Assembly: GCA_045635085.1 (NCBI GenBank) | Contig: JAZRBM010000013.1 | Location: 124,001 to 188,000, forward strand | DNA length: 64,000 bases | Direction of reading: 5' to 3' | Source of the DNA: Congzhengia sp045635085 | GTDB lineage: Bacteria > Bacillota > Clostridia > UBA1381 > UBA9506 | In this document: positions 8,171 through 15,927 of the stretch, piece by piece | Layout: each line of letters begins with the position of its first letter | How positions within the stretch are numbered: the first letter of the stretch is position 1 | The notes under the pieces: model-generated | The model's input: only the letters and a program-made list of their open reading frames with translations | Database searches by the model: none | Told to the model about the DNA's origin: nothing | Translations under genes and position numbers: made by a program

Positions 8171-9052
8171 TTGGATTTTTTTAAAGAATTAGAAGAAAAG
8201 ATTATAGAAGTTAACAAGAGCTTAGATAAATATATTGAAGAAAAGGAATATCCTCAGGCTACAATATATAAAGCTATGAATTATAGTCTAAGTGCCGGAG
8301 GCAAAAGAATCAGACCGGTTATTATGTTGTCTGCAGCCGAGCTTATCAGTGGAAACTACGACGGTGTTATGCCGTTTGCATGTGCTCTTGAGATGATTCA
8401 TACATATTCGTTGATTCATGACGATTTGCCTTGTATGGACAACGATGATTTGCGACGTGGCAAACCAACTAATCATAAAGTGTTCGGTGAGGCTATCGCA
8501 GTACTTGCCGGAGATGCACTTTTAAATAAAGCTTTTGAAACAATTTTAAAAAATTCCCAAATGTCACCGAATATGACTTTAGCTGCGATGAACGAAATTG
8601 CCATATCTTCAGGAACAGAAGGAATGATTGGCGGTCAGGTTATTGATATAGAGTCTGAAAATAAGCAGATTGACGCTGTAACATTAATGACTCTGCACAT
8701 CAATAAAACGGGTGCGCTTATTATGACAGCGGCAAAAGTTGGAGCACTTTTAGGTGGCGGTACACGTGAGGATTTGCTCACTTTAGAAGAGTTTGCAAGA
8801 TATTTAGGAATTGCTTTTCAAATTAAAGATGACATTTTAGATGTTGAAGGCAGTGCAGAAGTTTTAGGAAAAAACATCGGAACTGACGCGCAAAAGCAAA
8901 AGTCCACTTTTGTAAGTATATATGGTTTAGAGCAGTCAAAGAGGATTTTAGAAGACTATACGCAAAAAGCCATAGATGCCTTATCTGTTTATGGTGATAG
9001 GTCAGAATTTTTAATAGAGCTTGCAAAATTTTTGCTGGACCGTGAGAATTAA
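8171..9052 (+). CDS. ispA: Polyprenyl synthase, farnesyl/geranyl diphosphate synthase
   Basis: A prenyltransferase that condenses isopentenyl diphosphate with allylic diphosphates to give C15 (or C20) chains for quinone, undecaprenyl and related lipids. The first Asp-rich motif DDLPCMD is at residues 84-90, the second DDILD at 220-224, and GGKRIRP lies near residue 39. At 293 residues it fits IspA rather than the longer long-chain synthases. The start is TTG 8171 behind AGGAG at 8161-8165. The xseB-ispA pair directly before a long structured RNA is the classical OLE RNA context. Confidence 0.93.
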   Translation: MDFFKELEEKIIEVNKSLDKYIEEKEYPQATIYKAMNYSLSAGGKRIRPVIMLSAAELISGNYDGVMPFACALEMIHTYSLIHDDLPCMDNDDLRRGKPTNHKVFGEAIAVLAGDALLNKAFETILKNSQMSPNMTLAAMNEIAISSGTEGMIGGQVIDIESENKQIDAVTLMTLHINKTGALIMTAAKVGALLGGGTREDLLTLEEFARYLGIAFQIKDDILDVEGSAEVLGKNIGTDAQKQKSTFVSIYGLEQSKRILEDYTQKAIDALSVYGDRSEFLIELAKFLLDREN

Positions 9053-9078
9053 TTTTTTGTAAAGACTTTAAAAAAATC

Positions 9079-9107
9079 TTTACTATTTTATAAAAATATG
9101 TTATATT
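9079..9107 (+). promoter_or_regulatory. Predicted promoter of OLE RNA
   Basis: TTTACT (9079-9084) and TATATT (9102-9107) are separated by exactly 17 nt, placing a start near 9114, about 20 nt before the 5' arm of the closing helix. A weak hairpin (GTAAAGA/TCTTTAC at about 9059-9083) overlaps the -35 and could partly terminate ispA transcription. Confidence 0.55.
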
Positions 9108-9113
9108 ACGATT

Positions 9114-9757
9114 GATAATAAAAGTTAATAAGTATAGGTGGTGCAGTATCCTAGTCAGAAACGCTTATTCCCAGGACGGACCTAAAAAGCCGTTAAAGGG
9201 CACATCGATGAAGTTTCTGGTGTTTGCTTTCGATGCCAGTCGGGGGTTTATGCTGGAAGTTAAGGCTTAAGGGCGCTTTGCAATGGCATGTGAATGAGGA
9301 CCCTTTTTCCGTGGAGACCTGTTCTTGTGCTTTATTTGCTCCTTATATTTTTAAGGACTTATTAAGGTACGAAACAGGGTTAAACCTGTCACTCGGTGCG
9401 AATGCTATAACTTAGCATGAGCGCTGTGGACAGCGTAGCCTGCCTTGAGTGATTATGAGGGATAGTTGTTAAAACTTGATGGCTTCGGCCAAAGCTATCA
9501 GGTTATCGCTTCTTGAAATCATAATTGCAAAAGAGGATAAGAATAAGTGTAACTGTTTGGGAAAACCTCTAGGCTGTTCATAAGAGATACCATGGGGATT
9601 GCAGTGTGGATTTAAGTGGTGATTCGGTTCTGTATTGGGAAACCATACAGGATAAGCTTTAAATGGAAACTGCTGTTTCGGCGACGATTCAGTAGCTTAT
9701 CGGGAAATCCTACCGGACCTAAACCGCAAAATTTACTCATAGTATCACCACCTATTT
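9114..9757 (+). ncRNA. ole: OLE RNA (ornate, large, extremophilic RNA)
   Basis: No credible protein gene occupies the interval between ispA and the downstream membrane-protein gene, which instead looks like a large folded RNA. A 10-bp helix joins its ends: ATAGGTGGTG at 9134-9143 pairs perfectly with CACCACCTAT at 9746-9755, enclosing 622 nt, close to the roughly 610 nt usual for OLE. Internal hairpins are visible, for example 9475-9485 with 9492-9502 (11 bp with wobbles). It has its own promoter. Established knowledge: OLE RNA lies between isoprenoid genes (xseB, ispA) and the gene for its membrane partner OapA, is abundant, and helps anaerobic or extremophilic Bacillota resist stresses. Identification rests on context, size and structure; a covariance-model search was not possible. 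Confidence 0.9.
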
Positions 9758-9799
9758 TACTTAAATTTAATCTTAAATTATAAAGGGTTGGTGTAAAAA

Positions 9800-10378
9800 T
9801 TGTCTGACGAATCAAGAGACAAAAAAACCACAAACAAGAAAAAAGTAAAAGAACAAAAGGGCCGTAGGTGGGTTGTTACTGTTATTCTTATGACATTTGC
9901 CATTTCATCGATAATGCAGATGATTCAGGCGGGGCTTATGAATAAAGTTAATCTCGCCATGGCTTTTGTTATTTTAATAGTGTTTGTTTTGATAGGTATA
10001 TTTTTTGACATTATTGGTGTTGCTGTAACATCAGCTAGTGAAGTGCCTTTTCATTCGCTCTCTTCACAAAAAATCAGAGGCGCTAAAGAATCAGTACGAC
10101 TCATTCGCTCTGCAGACAGAGTAGGCTCTTTTTGCAATGATGTAATTGGCGATATTGTGGGAATAATCTCAGGTAGTGCAACGACAGCGATTGTAGCTAT
10201 GGTTATGGCACTTGGAGCAGATATTTATGAGTTTGCATTGGCAACAGTTATGACTGCTGTTGTTGCAGCGCTGACTGTTGGGGGTAAGGCATTTGGCAAA
10301 AGGATTGCGATAGAAAAGTCAAATGACATCGTCTTTTTTGTCGGAAAGGTTATAAGCTTTGTGTCGCCTGTAAAATAA
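9800..10378 (+). CDS. oapA: OLE-associated membrane protein OapA
   Basis: A 192-residue polytopic membrane protein with a basic N-terminus (residues 1-24, KKTTNKKKVKEQKGRR) suited to RNA contact. Hydrophobic segments lie at about 25-45, 52-78, 118-140, 143-165 and 175-190. The segment FFDIIGVAVTSASEVPFHS resembles DUF21 (CNNM/CorC-type) membrane proteins, as described for OapA. Known OapA recruits OLE RNA to the membrane as a ribonucleoprotein complex. The start is TTG 9800 after AAAGGG-rich sequence at 9782-9787. The position 43 nt after the RNA's 3' helix is the normal ole-oapA arrangement. Confidence 0.88.
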   Translation: MSDESRDKKTTNKKKVKEQKGRRWVVTVILMTFAISSIMQMIQAGLMNKVNLAMAFVILIVFVLIGIFFDIIGVAVTSASEVPFHSLSSQKIRGAKESVRLIRSADRVGSFCNDVIGDIVGIISGSATTAIVAMVMALGADIYEFALATVMTAVVAALTVGGKAFGKRIAIEKSNDIVFFVGKVISFVSPVK

Positions 10379-10428
10379 TTATAAAAAACTATAAACCGAA
10401 ACAAAATTAATCATTAAAAGGTGAATTT

Positions 10429-11301
10429 ATGCTAAATCCAAAAAATATAAAATTAGAAGATAGAGAATTGTTCTTTAAACATATAGGACAGAGCGAAAAT
10501 TCTACGCTTAGCTTTACTACGCTCTACACATGGTCGTTTGACAATCGAATCAGATACGATATTGTAGATGATTGCCTGGTGATGGTTTTTTGCGGAACAA
10601 ATAACTGCCTGTGCACCTTCCCGTACGGGGACGGTGACAAGATATCTGCACTTAAAAAATCGTATAATTATATGAAACAAACAGGAAATCCATCTTTTGC
10701 ATTAATGACAGAAGAACAAGGGAAAATGCTGTGTGAGGTTTTTCCTGGTGAATTTGAGATTGTTTCGGATGAAAATAATGCAGATTACGTCTATTTAACA
10801 GATGATTTGATAAATTTAAAAGGGAAAAAATATCAACAAAAAAGAAATCATCTAAATGCTTTTTTGAAAAATTACGAGTATAGTTATGAAAGACTCTCTA
10901 TGGATAATTTAGATGAGATAAAAGAGCTTTTTTATAAGTGGCATTCCTTGCAGACAAATCATGATGTTGGTCTATCAGATAAGGCAACAATGCGTTTTTT
11001 AGACAATATGGACAAGCTGGGCGTTATTGCAGCCGGCATTCGTGTTGATGGAAAACTGGTGGCATTTTCGGCAGGAGAGGCAATAACCGATGATATGGCG
11101 CACGTTCCCATGGAATTTGCAGATATAAATTACCGAGGTGCGTTTAACCTGATAAATCGTGAATTTTGCAAAAATGAATGGAAAGATTATAAGTATATAA
11201 ACCGTGAGGAAGATATGGGTGTCCCGGGTATGAGATACGCAAAGAGAGCCTATAATCCGGTGAAAATGACAGAAAAATACAGAACAATATATAAAGGATA
11301 A
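10429..11301 (+). CDS. DUF2156 domain protein (GNAT-fold, LysX/MprF C-domain-like)
   Basis: A 290-residue soluble protein matching the DUF2156 family, whose domain also forms the cytosolic aminoacyl-phosphatidylglycerol synthase part of MprF. Features are a GNAT-like N-terminal half (about 15-130), QKRNHLNAFLKNYEYSYERL near residue 140, and a C-terminal EFADINYRGAFNLINREFCK with INREEDMGVPGMRYAKRAYNP, the most conserved segment of this family. There is no membrane domain, so it is not a full MprF. ATG 10429 follows AGGTGA. It lies 5 nt before trmFO. The substrate is unknown; an aminoacyl or peptidyl transfer role is only an inference. Confidence 0.8.
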   Translation: MLNPKNIKLEDRELFFKHIGQSENSTLSFTTLYTWSFDNRIRYDIVDDCLVMVFCGTNNCLCTFPYGDGDKISALKKSYNYMKQTGNPSFALMTEEQGKMLCEVFPGEFEIVSDENNADYVYLTDDLINLKGKKYQQKRNHLNAFLKNYEYSYERLSMDNLDEIKELFYKWHSLQTNHDVGLSDKATMRFLDNMDKLGVIAAGIRVDGKLVAFSAGEAITDDMAHVPMEFADINYRGAFNLINREFCKNEWKDYKYINREEDMGVPGMRYAKRAYNPVKMTEKYRTIYKG

Positions 11302-11306
11302 GAAAA

Positions 11307-12611
11307 ATGAAAGCAACAGTAATCGGGGGTGGTCTTGCAGGGTGCGAGGCTGCCTGGCAGTTAGCTAAAAATAAAATAAATGTGACGCTTTACGAAATGA
11401 AGCCGGATAAAAAAACACCTGCGCATCACCTTGATTTGTTGGGTGAGCTTGTGTGTTCAAATTCGCTCCGTGCCGACACTTTAGAAAATGGCGCGGGACT
11501 TTTAAAGCAGGAAATGCGCCTTTTAGGATCTTTGGTTACGGAGTGCGCAGATGCAACAAAAGTACCTGCAGGCGGTGCTTTAGCTGTTGACAGGGTAGGC
11601 TTTGCGCAAATGATAACAGACAAAATAGCAAAAAATCCATATATAACAGTTGTCAATGAAGAAATTAAAAAAATACCTGACGATGAGGTTGTGATTATAG
11701 CGACGGGTCCATTGACATCGGATGATTTTTCGAAAGAAATAGCCTCTTTTTTGGGCGATAAGTACATGTATTTTTATGATGCTGCTGCACCTATTGTCAC
11801 ATATGATTCTATTGATAAGTCAAAGGTCTTTAAAAAGGCGAGATACGACAAAGGCACAGCAGATTACGTGAATTGTCCAATGAACAAAGAGGAATATAAA
11901 GCGTTTTACGAAGCACTAATCAGTGCTGAAACGGCAGAACTTAAGGACTTTGAAAATGACAAGGTTTTTGAAGGATGTATGCCTGTTGAGGTAATGGCAA
12001 AAAGAGGAGAAGATACCCTGACATTTGGTCCTTTAAAGCCTGTAGGGCTAAATCACCCCGAAACGAACGAAAGCTATTACGCAGTGGTTCAGTTAAGACA
12101 AGATAACAAAGAGGGAACACTGTATAATATTGTTGGATTTCAAACTCATTTAAAGTTTCCTGAACAAAAACGTGTGTTTTCTATGATACCAGGGCTTGAA
12201 AATGCTGAATTTGTGCGTTTTGGTGTAATGCACAGAAATACATATATTCACTCTCCGGGAACGCTTACCAAAAACTACGAAACGATAAAAAGACCAGGAC
12301 TCTACTTTGCAGGTCAAATGACAGGTGTAGAAGGTTACGTAGAGTCTGCGTCATCAGGAATCGTTGCGGGGATTGCTGCTTCAAGAAAAATTTTAGGAAA
12401 AGAAGAAATAGACTTTCCTAAAACCACAGCGACAGGCGCACTTTCTCATTACATTTCAGAGTTTAATGGTGCAGATTTTCAGCCGATGAACATTAATTTC
12501 GGAATTATTGAAAGCTATCCTTGCCGCATAAAGAACAAAAGAGAAAGATATACAAAAATTTCAGAACGCGCGTTATTAACTTTGAAAAAAATTATTGAGG
12601 AACAGTTATGA
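11307..12611 (+). CDS. trmFO: Methylenetetrahydrofolate-tRNA-(uracil-5-)-methyltransferase TrmFO
   Basis: This flavoprotein makes ribothymidine at tRNA position 54 using methylenetetrahydrofolate instead of SAM, the usual enzyme in Bacillota. The FAD-binding GGGLAGCEAAWQ (residues 6-17), ELVCSNSLRAD (near 48) and the C-terminal GLYFAGQMTGVEGYVESAASG-like region are diagnostic. Length 434 is normal. It overlaps pcrA by 4 nt (ATGA), indicating translational coupling. Confidence 0.96.
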   Translation: MKATVIGGGLAGCEAAWQLAKNKINVTLYEMKPDKKTPAHHLDLLGELVCSNSLRADTLENGAGLLKQEMRLLGSLVTECADATKVPAGGALAVDRVGFAQMITDKIAKNPYITVVNEEIKKIPDDEVVIIATGPLTSDDFSKEIASFLGDKYMYFYDAAAPIVTYDSIDKSKVFKKARYDKGTADYVNCPMNKEEYKAFYEALISAETAELKDFENDKVFEGCMPVEVMAKRGEDTLTFGPLKPVGLNHPETNESYYAVVQLRQDNKEGTLYNIVGFQTHLKFPEQKRVFSMIPGLENAEFVRFGVMHRNTYIHSPGTLTKNYETIKRPGLYFAGQMTGVEGYVESASSGIVAGIAASRKILGKEEIDFPKTTATGALSHYISEFNGADFQPMNINFGIIESYPCRIKNKRERYTKISERALLTLKKIIEEQL

Positions 12612-14806
12612 ATTTAGATAAATTTAATGATAAACAAAAAGAGGCAATTTTATCCACTGATGGACCGCTTTTAATCCTTGCAGGTGCAGGTTCGGGTAAA
12701 ACAACAGTGGTTGTAAACAAAATAGCATACATATTAGAACAAAAACTATGCCCGCCGTACAGCATACTTGCCATAACCTTTACAAATAAAGCTACAAACG
12801 AGCTTAAAACACGTGTGGATAACATCTTAGGCGAAGATAGTGAAGGAATATGGATTGGAACATTTCACTCTATCTGTATGAAAATTTTGCGCCGATATAT
12901 AGTAAAGCTTGGTTATCAGCAGGATTTTTTGATTTATGACTCTGCTGACCAGAAGACATTAATCAAAAGATGCATGAAAGAGCTTAATATAGATGAAAAA
13001 CTTTTTCCCCCTAAAATGATTTTAGCAGAGATTTCTGCAGCCAAAGATAATTTGATGGAACCTGATGTGTATTTAGCAGCTCATCAGGGAGATTTGAGAA
13101 AAACACAGATAGGCGAGTGCTACAAAATATATCAAAAAAGACTTTTTGAAGCTAATGCGCTGGATTTTGATGATATCATAATTTTGACAGTTAAGCTTTT
13201 TTCTTGTGACAGTGAGGCACTTGAATACTATCAGAATAAGTTTAAATATGTTTTTGTCGATGAGTATCAGGATACCAATAATGCACAATATATACTAACT
13301 AGTTTGCTTGCTGGAAAATACAAAAACATTTGTGTTGTAGGTGACGATGACCAGAGTATATATAAATTCCGAGGTGCTAATATCAATAATATTTTAGATT
13401 TTGAAACAGACTATGAAAATGCAAAAGTTATTAAGCTTGAGCAAAATTATCGTTCAACACAAAATATTTTAAGCGCTGCAAATCAGGTGATTGCAAATAA
13501 TATAGCCCGTAAAGGTAAAGAGCTTTGGACAAGCAATGGAGATGGGGAAAAAATAACTCTCTACGAGGCAAGTGACGAGTATGGTGAAGCAGATTTTATA
13601 TGTAAAACAATAGAAAAGTCTGTAAAACTCGGTGATAAAAAGTATTCAGATGTTGCTATTTTGTACCGCACAAATGCTCAGTCCCGAGTGCTTGAAACGA
13701 TGTTATCAGGTTTTGGTATTCCATATCGTGTTTTAGCAGGACTGAGGTTTTATGACAGAAAAGAAATAAAGGATATGCTAGCATACTTAAGGCTTGTATA
13801 CAATCCCAATGACAACATATCTTTGATTAGAATTGTAAATGAACCGTCAAGAAAAATCGGCGTAACTTCGGTTGAAAAAGTCGCTGCAGTTGCAGCAGAA
13901 AATAATGTAAGTATGTTTGAGGTTATGAAAAACGCCGACAGATTTCAAGAACTTTCAAAAGTAGCTGTAAAGCTTATGGACTTTGCAAGACTTATTGAAG
14001 ATATCAGAGATAGTTCTGATATGTCAAGTCCGTCGCGAATTTTAGAAACGCTCTATTCACGTTCAGGATATGAGCAAATGCTTTTGCTCGAAAACACAGT
14101 TGAAAATCAAACGAGAATAGAAAATATCCGCGAATTTATTGTCTCTGCCAGAGAATATGAAAAGGCGACAGAAGAACCTACTTTATCTGAATTTTTGGAA
14201 AGTACGGCTTTAGTTGCTGATGTTGATAATTATGATGAAGAGTTGGAAAGTGTGGTTTTAATGACCTTGCATTCTGCTAAAGGGCTTGAGTTTCCGGTTG
14301 TTTTTATGTGCGGTATGGAAGATGGACTTTTCCCGAGTCAGCGCTCTATGTATTCTCAGGAAGAAATTGAAGAGGAACGTCGCTTATGCTATGTAGGTAT
14401 AACGAGAGCTAAAAAAGAATTATATCTTACATACGCCGACAGGCGCTCAATGTATGGCGGTTCTACATACAGTAAAGCATCGAGATTCTTAGATGAAATC
14501 CCAATTAATTATCTCAATATAATTGAGCAACCAAAACAGACAAACGTTGCTCATAGTGTAAAGACATCACAAAGTGAAATGTTTGATAAAATATTTGCGC
14601 GAAAGAATAAAGAAATACAAGATTCAAAAACTTCGCTGCCGATATTTGATTTTAAAGCAGGAGATATGGTTATTCACCGTAAATTTGGTAAAGGTATGAT
14701 TTTATCTGTTACACCTGCATCCGGAGATGTTAAACTTGAAATTGTATTTGAAGATGTCGGAACAAAATCTTTAATGGGGTCATTTGCGAAATTAAAAAAA
14801 GCATAA
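12608..14806 (+). CDS. pcrA: ATP-dependent DNA helicase PcrA/UvrD
   Basis: A superfamily 1A 3'-5' helicase for repair and clearing of proteins from DNA. Visible motifs: Q-motif FNDKQKEAI, Walker A AGAGSGKTT (about residues 26-34), motif II DEYQDTN, GDDDQSIYKFRGA, QNYRST, motif V LMTLHSAKGLEFPVVF and motif VI EERRLCYVGITRAKKEL. The C-terminus keeps the Tudor-like GDMVIHRKFGKGMILSV segment that binds RNA polymerase in PcrA. Length 732 is typical. It ends at a strong terminator shared with the convergent gpr. Confidence 0.96.
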   Translation: MNLDKFNDKQKEAILSTDGPLLILAGAGSGKTTVVVNKIAYILEQKLCPPYSILAITFTNKATNELKTRVDNILGEDSEGIWIGTFHSICMKILRRYIVKLGYQQDFLIYDSADQKTLIKRCMKELNIDEKLFPPKMILAEISAAKDNLMEPDVYLAAHQGDLRKTQIGECYKIYQKRLFEANALDFDDIIILTVKLFSCDSEALEYYQNKFKYVFVDEYQDTNNAQYILTSLLAGKYKNICVVGDDDQSIYKFRGANINNILDFETDYENAKVIKLEQNYRSTQNILSAANQVIANNIARKGKELWTSNGDGEKITLYEASDEYGEADFICKTIEKSVKLGDKKYSDVAILYRTNAQSRVLETMLSGFGIPYRVLAGLRFYDRKEIKDMLAYLRLVYNPNDNISLIRIVNEPSRKIGVTSVEKVAAVAAENNVSMFEVMKNADRFQELSKVAVKLMDFARLIEDIRDSSDMSSPSRILETLYSRSGYEQMLLLENTVENQTRIENIREFIVSAREYEKATEEPTLSEFLESTALVADVDNYDEELESVVLMTLHSAKGLEFPVVFMCGMEDGLFPSQRSMYSQEEIEEERRLCYVGITRAKKELYLTYADRRSMYGGSTYSKASRFLDEIPINYLNIIEQPKQTNVAHSVKTSQSEMFDKIFARKNKEIQDSKTSLPIFDFKAGDMVIHRKFGKGMILSVTPASGDVKLEIVFEDVGTKSLMGSFAKLKKA

Positions 14807-14836
14807 GTAAGCTGTGGCTAATGCCACAGCTTACTT
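14805..14836. terminator. Bidirectional terminator between pcrA and gpr
   Basis: A 14-bp perfect stem (AAGTAAGCTGTGGC with its complement) has a TAAT loop. It is followed by TTTTATTTT on the plus strand and preceded by an A-rich run, so it can end both convergent genes. Confidence 0.85.
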
Positions 14837-15763
14837 TTATTTTACAAACAAATCAATATCTTCAAACGTGATATTGTCGTGAAGTGCAAAGTTTACTCCG
14901 TTTGCTACAACTTCGGCGCATCTTTTGATTAAAATGTCAATTTCTTTGGGAGTGGTGGAAAAACTCAGTATCTCTTTGGAAATATTTTGAGAACGCAAAA
15001 TGTTATCGATTGGCAATTCCTCACCTAAATCGCAAAAAAGCAATTCGAGAGTGTCTTCTGTTATTGTGATTGCATCAACAACAGTTGGTACACCGATGGC
15101 AATAACTGGTATCCCCAAAGTTTTTTCTGATATTTCCTTTCTGTTATTACCAACGCCTGCGCCGGGTGATATGCCAGTGTCGCAGATTTGAATAGTGTTT
15201 GTAATCCTATTAATACTTCTGGCGGCGAGGGCATCTACCACAATTACAGTTGATGGTTTTATTTTTTTGCACACAGAACTGATGATTTCCTCGGTCTCGA
15301 TACCCGTAATGCCTAAAACTCCTGGAGCAAGCGCACAAACAGAAGCAAAATCAGGTGATAAAAGCTCAGGAGCGTGTGAAAACATATGTCTTGTGACAAC
15401 AAGCCTGTCTACAGTTTCAGGACCAAGTGAGTCGGAGGTAATAGCGCGGTTTCCTAAGCCTATTACAAGTATTGGCTTATCAATATCATCGTTTATTAAT
15501 TGTTTTATTTCGTTTGCTATTTGCTTTACGATGCGCTCATAGAGCTTTTTATCTATATACCTTAAGTCGGGGGTCGATATCGTAACATAGTTTCCAACGG
15601 GTTTTCCCATTTTTTGAGCAGCATCTTCGTTTTTGATTTCTACATGAGTAATTTCGATGTCTTTAATTGATTTGTCGTAAACGCTTACGCCCGAGATATT
15701 TTCTGCAGTTTCCTGGAACATCTCATGAGTTTCCAGTGCTAAATCGGTTCTTATGTTTTGCAT
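14837..15763 (-). CDS. gpr: Germination protease GPR (spore protease)
   Basis: This aspartic-type protease cleaves small acid-soluble spore proteins during germination, so the organism, or its recent ancestor, forms spores. The N-terminal RTDLALETHEMF resembles the autoprocessing region, followed by VIGLGNRAITSDSLGPETVDRLVVTRH (residues about 103-130) and IVVDALAARSINRITNTIQI with DTGISPGAGVGNNR, where the conserved Asp residues of the A25 family lie. Length 308 is slightly short of the Bacillus enzyme. ATG 15763 follows AGGAGC. The gene would be expected to be forespore-expressed (sigma-G); I could not define a convincing sigma-G promoter. Confidence 0.95.
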   Translation of the reverse strand: MQNIRTDLALETHEMFQETAENISGVSVYDKSIKDIEITHVEIKNEDAAQKMGKPVGNYVTISTPDLRYIDKKLYERIVKQIANEIKQLINDDIDKPILVIGLGNRAITSDSLGPETVDRLVVTRHMFSHAPELLSPDFASVCALAPGVLGITGIETEEIISSVCKKIKPSTVIVVDALAARSINRITNTIQICDTGISPGAGVGNNRKEISEKTLGIPVIAIGVPTVVDAITITEDTLELLFCDLGEELPIDNILRSQNISKEILSFSTTPKEIDILIKRCAEVVANGVNFALHDNITFEDIDLFVK

Positions 15764-15927
15764 ATTTTCTTGCTCCTTGACAGATTTTTTCTTATATTTT
15801 GTTCAAAAAGTTTAGACATTATGTGTTTTTTATAAAAAAAGTTGTTTTTTTTGCAAAAAAACTCTTTTAAAAATGTAAAAAAAGTGATATTATATAATTT
15901 ATATTAGTATGCAATGGAGGAGAAACA

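Noticed and set aside
9224..9415. 63-codon open frame inside the OLE RNA region
   Set aside because: No ribosome binding site, atypical composition rich in Leu, Cys and Trp, and it lies within the folded RNA bounded by the closing helix.
15764..15860. Sigma-G promoter for gpr
   Set aside because: A CATAAT-like -10 is present on the minus strand, but no matching -35 at the right distance was found, so it is not reported.
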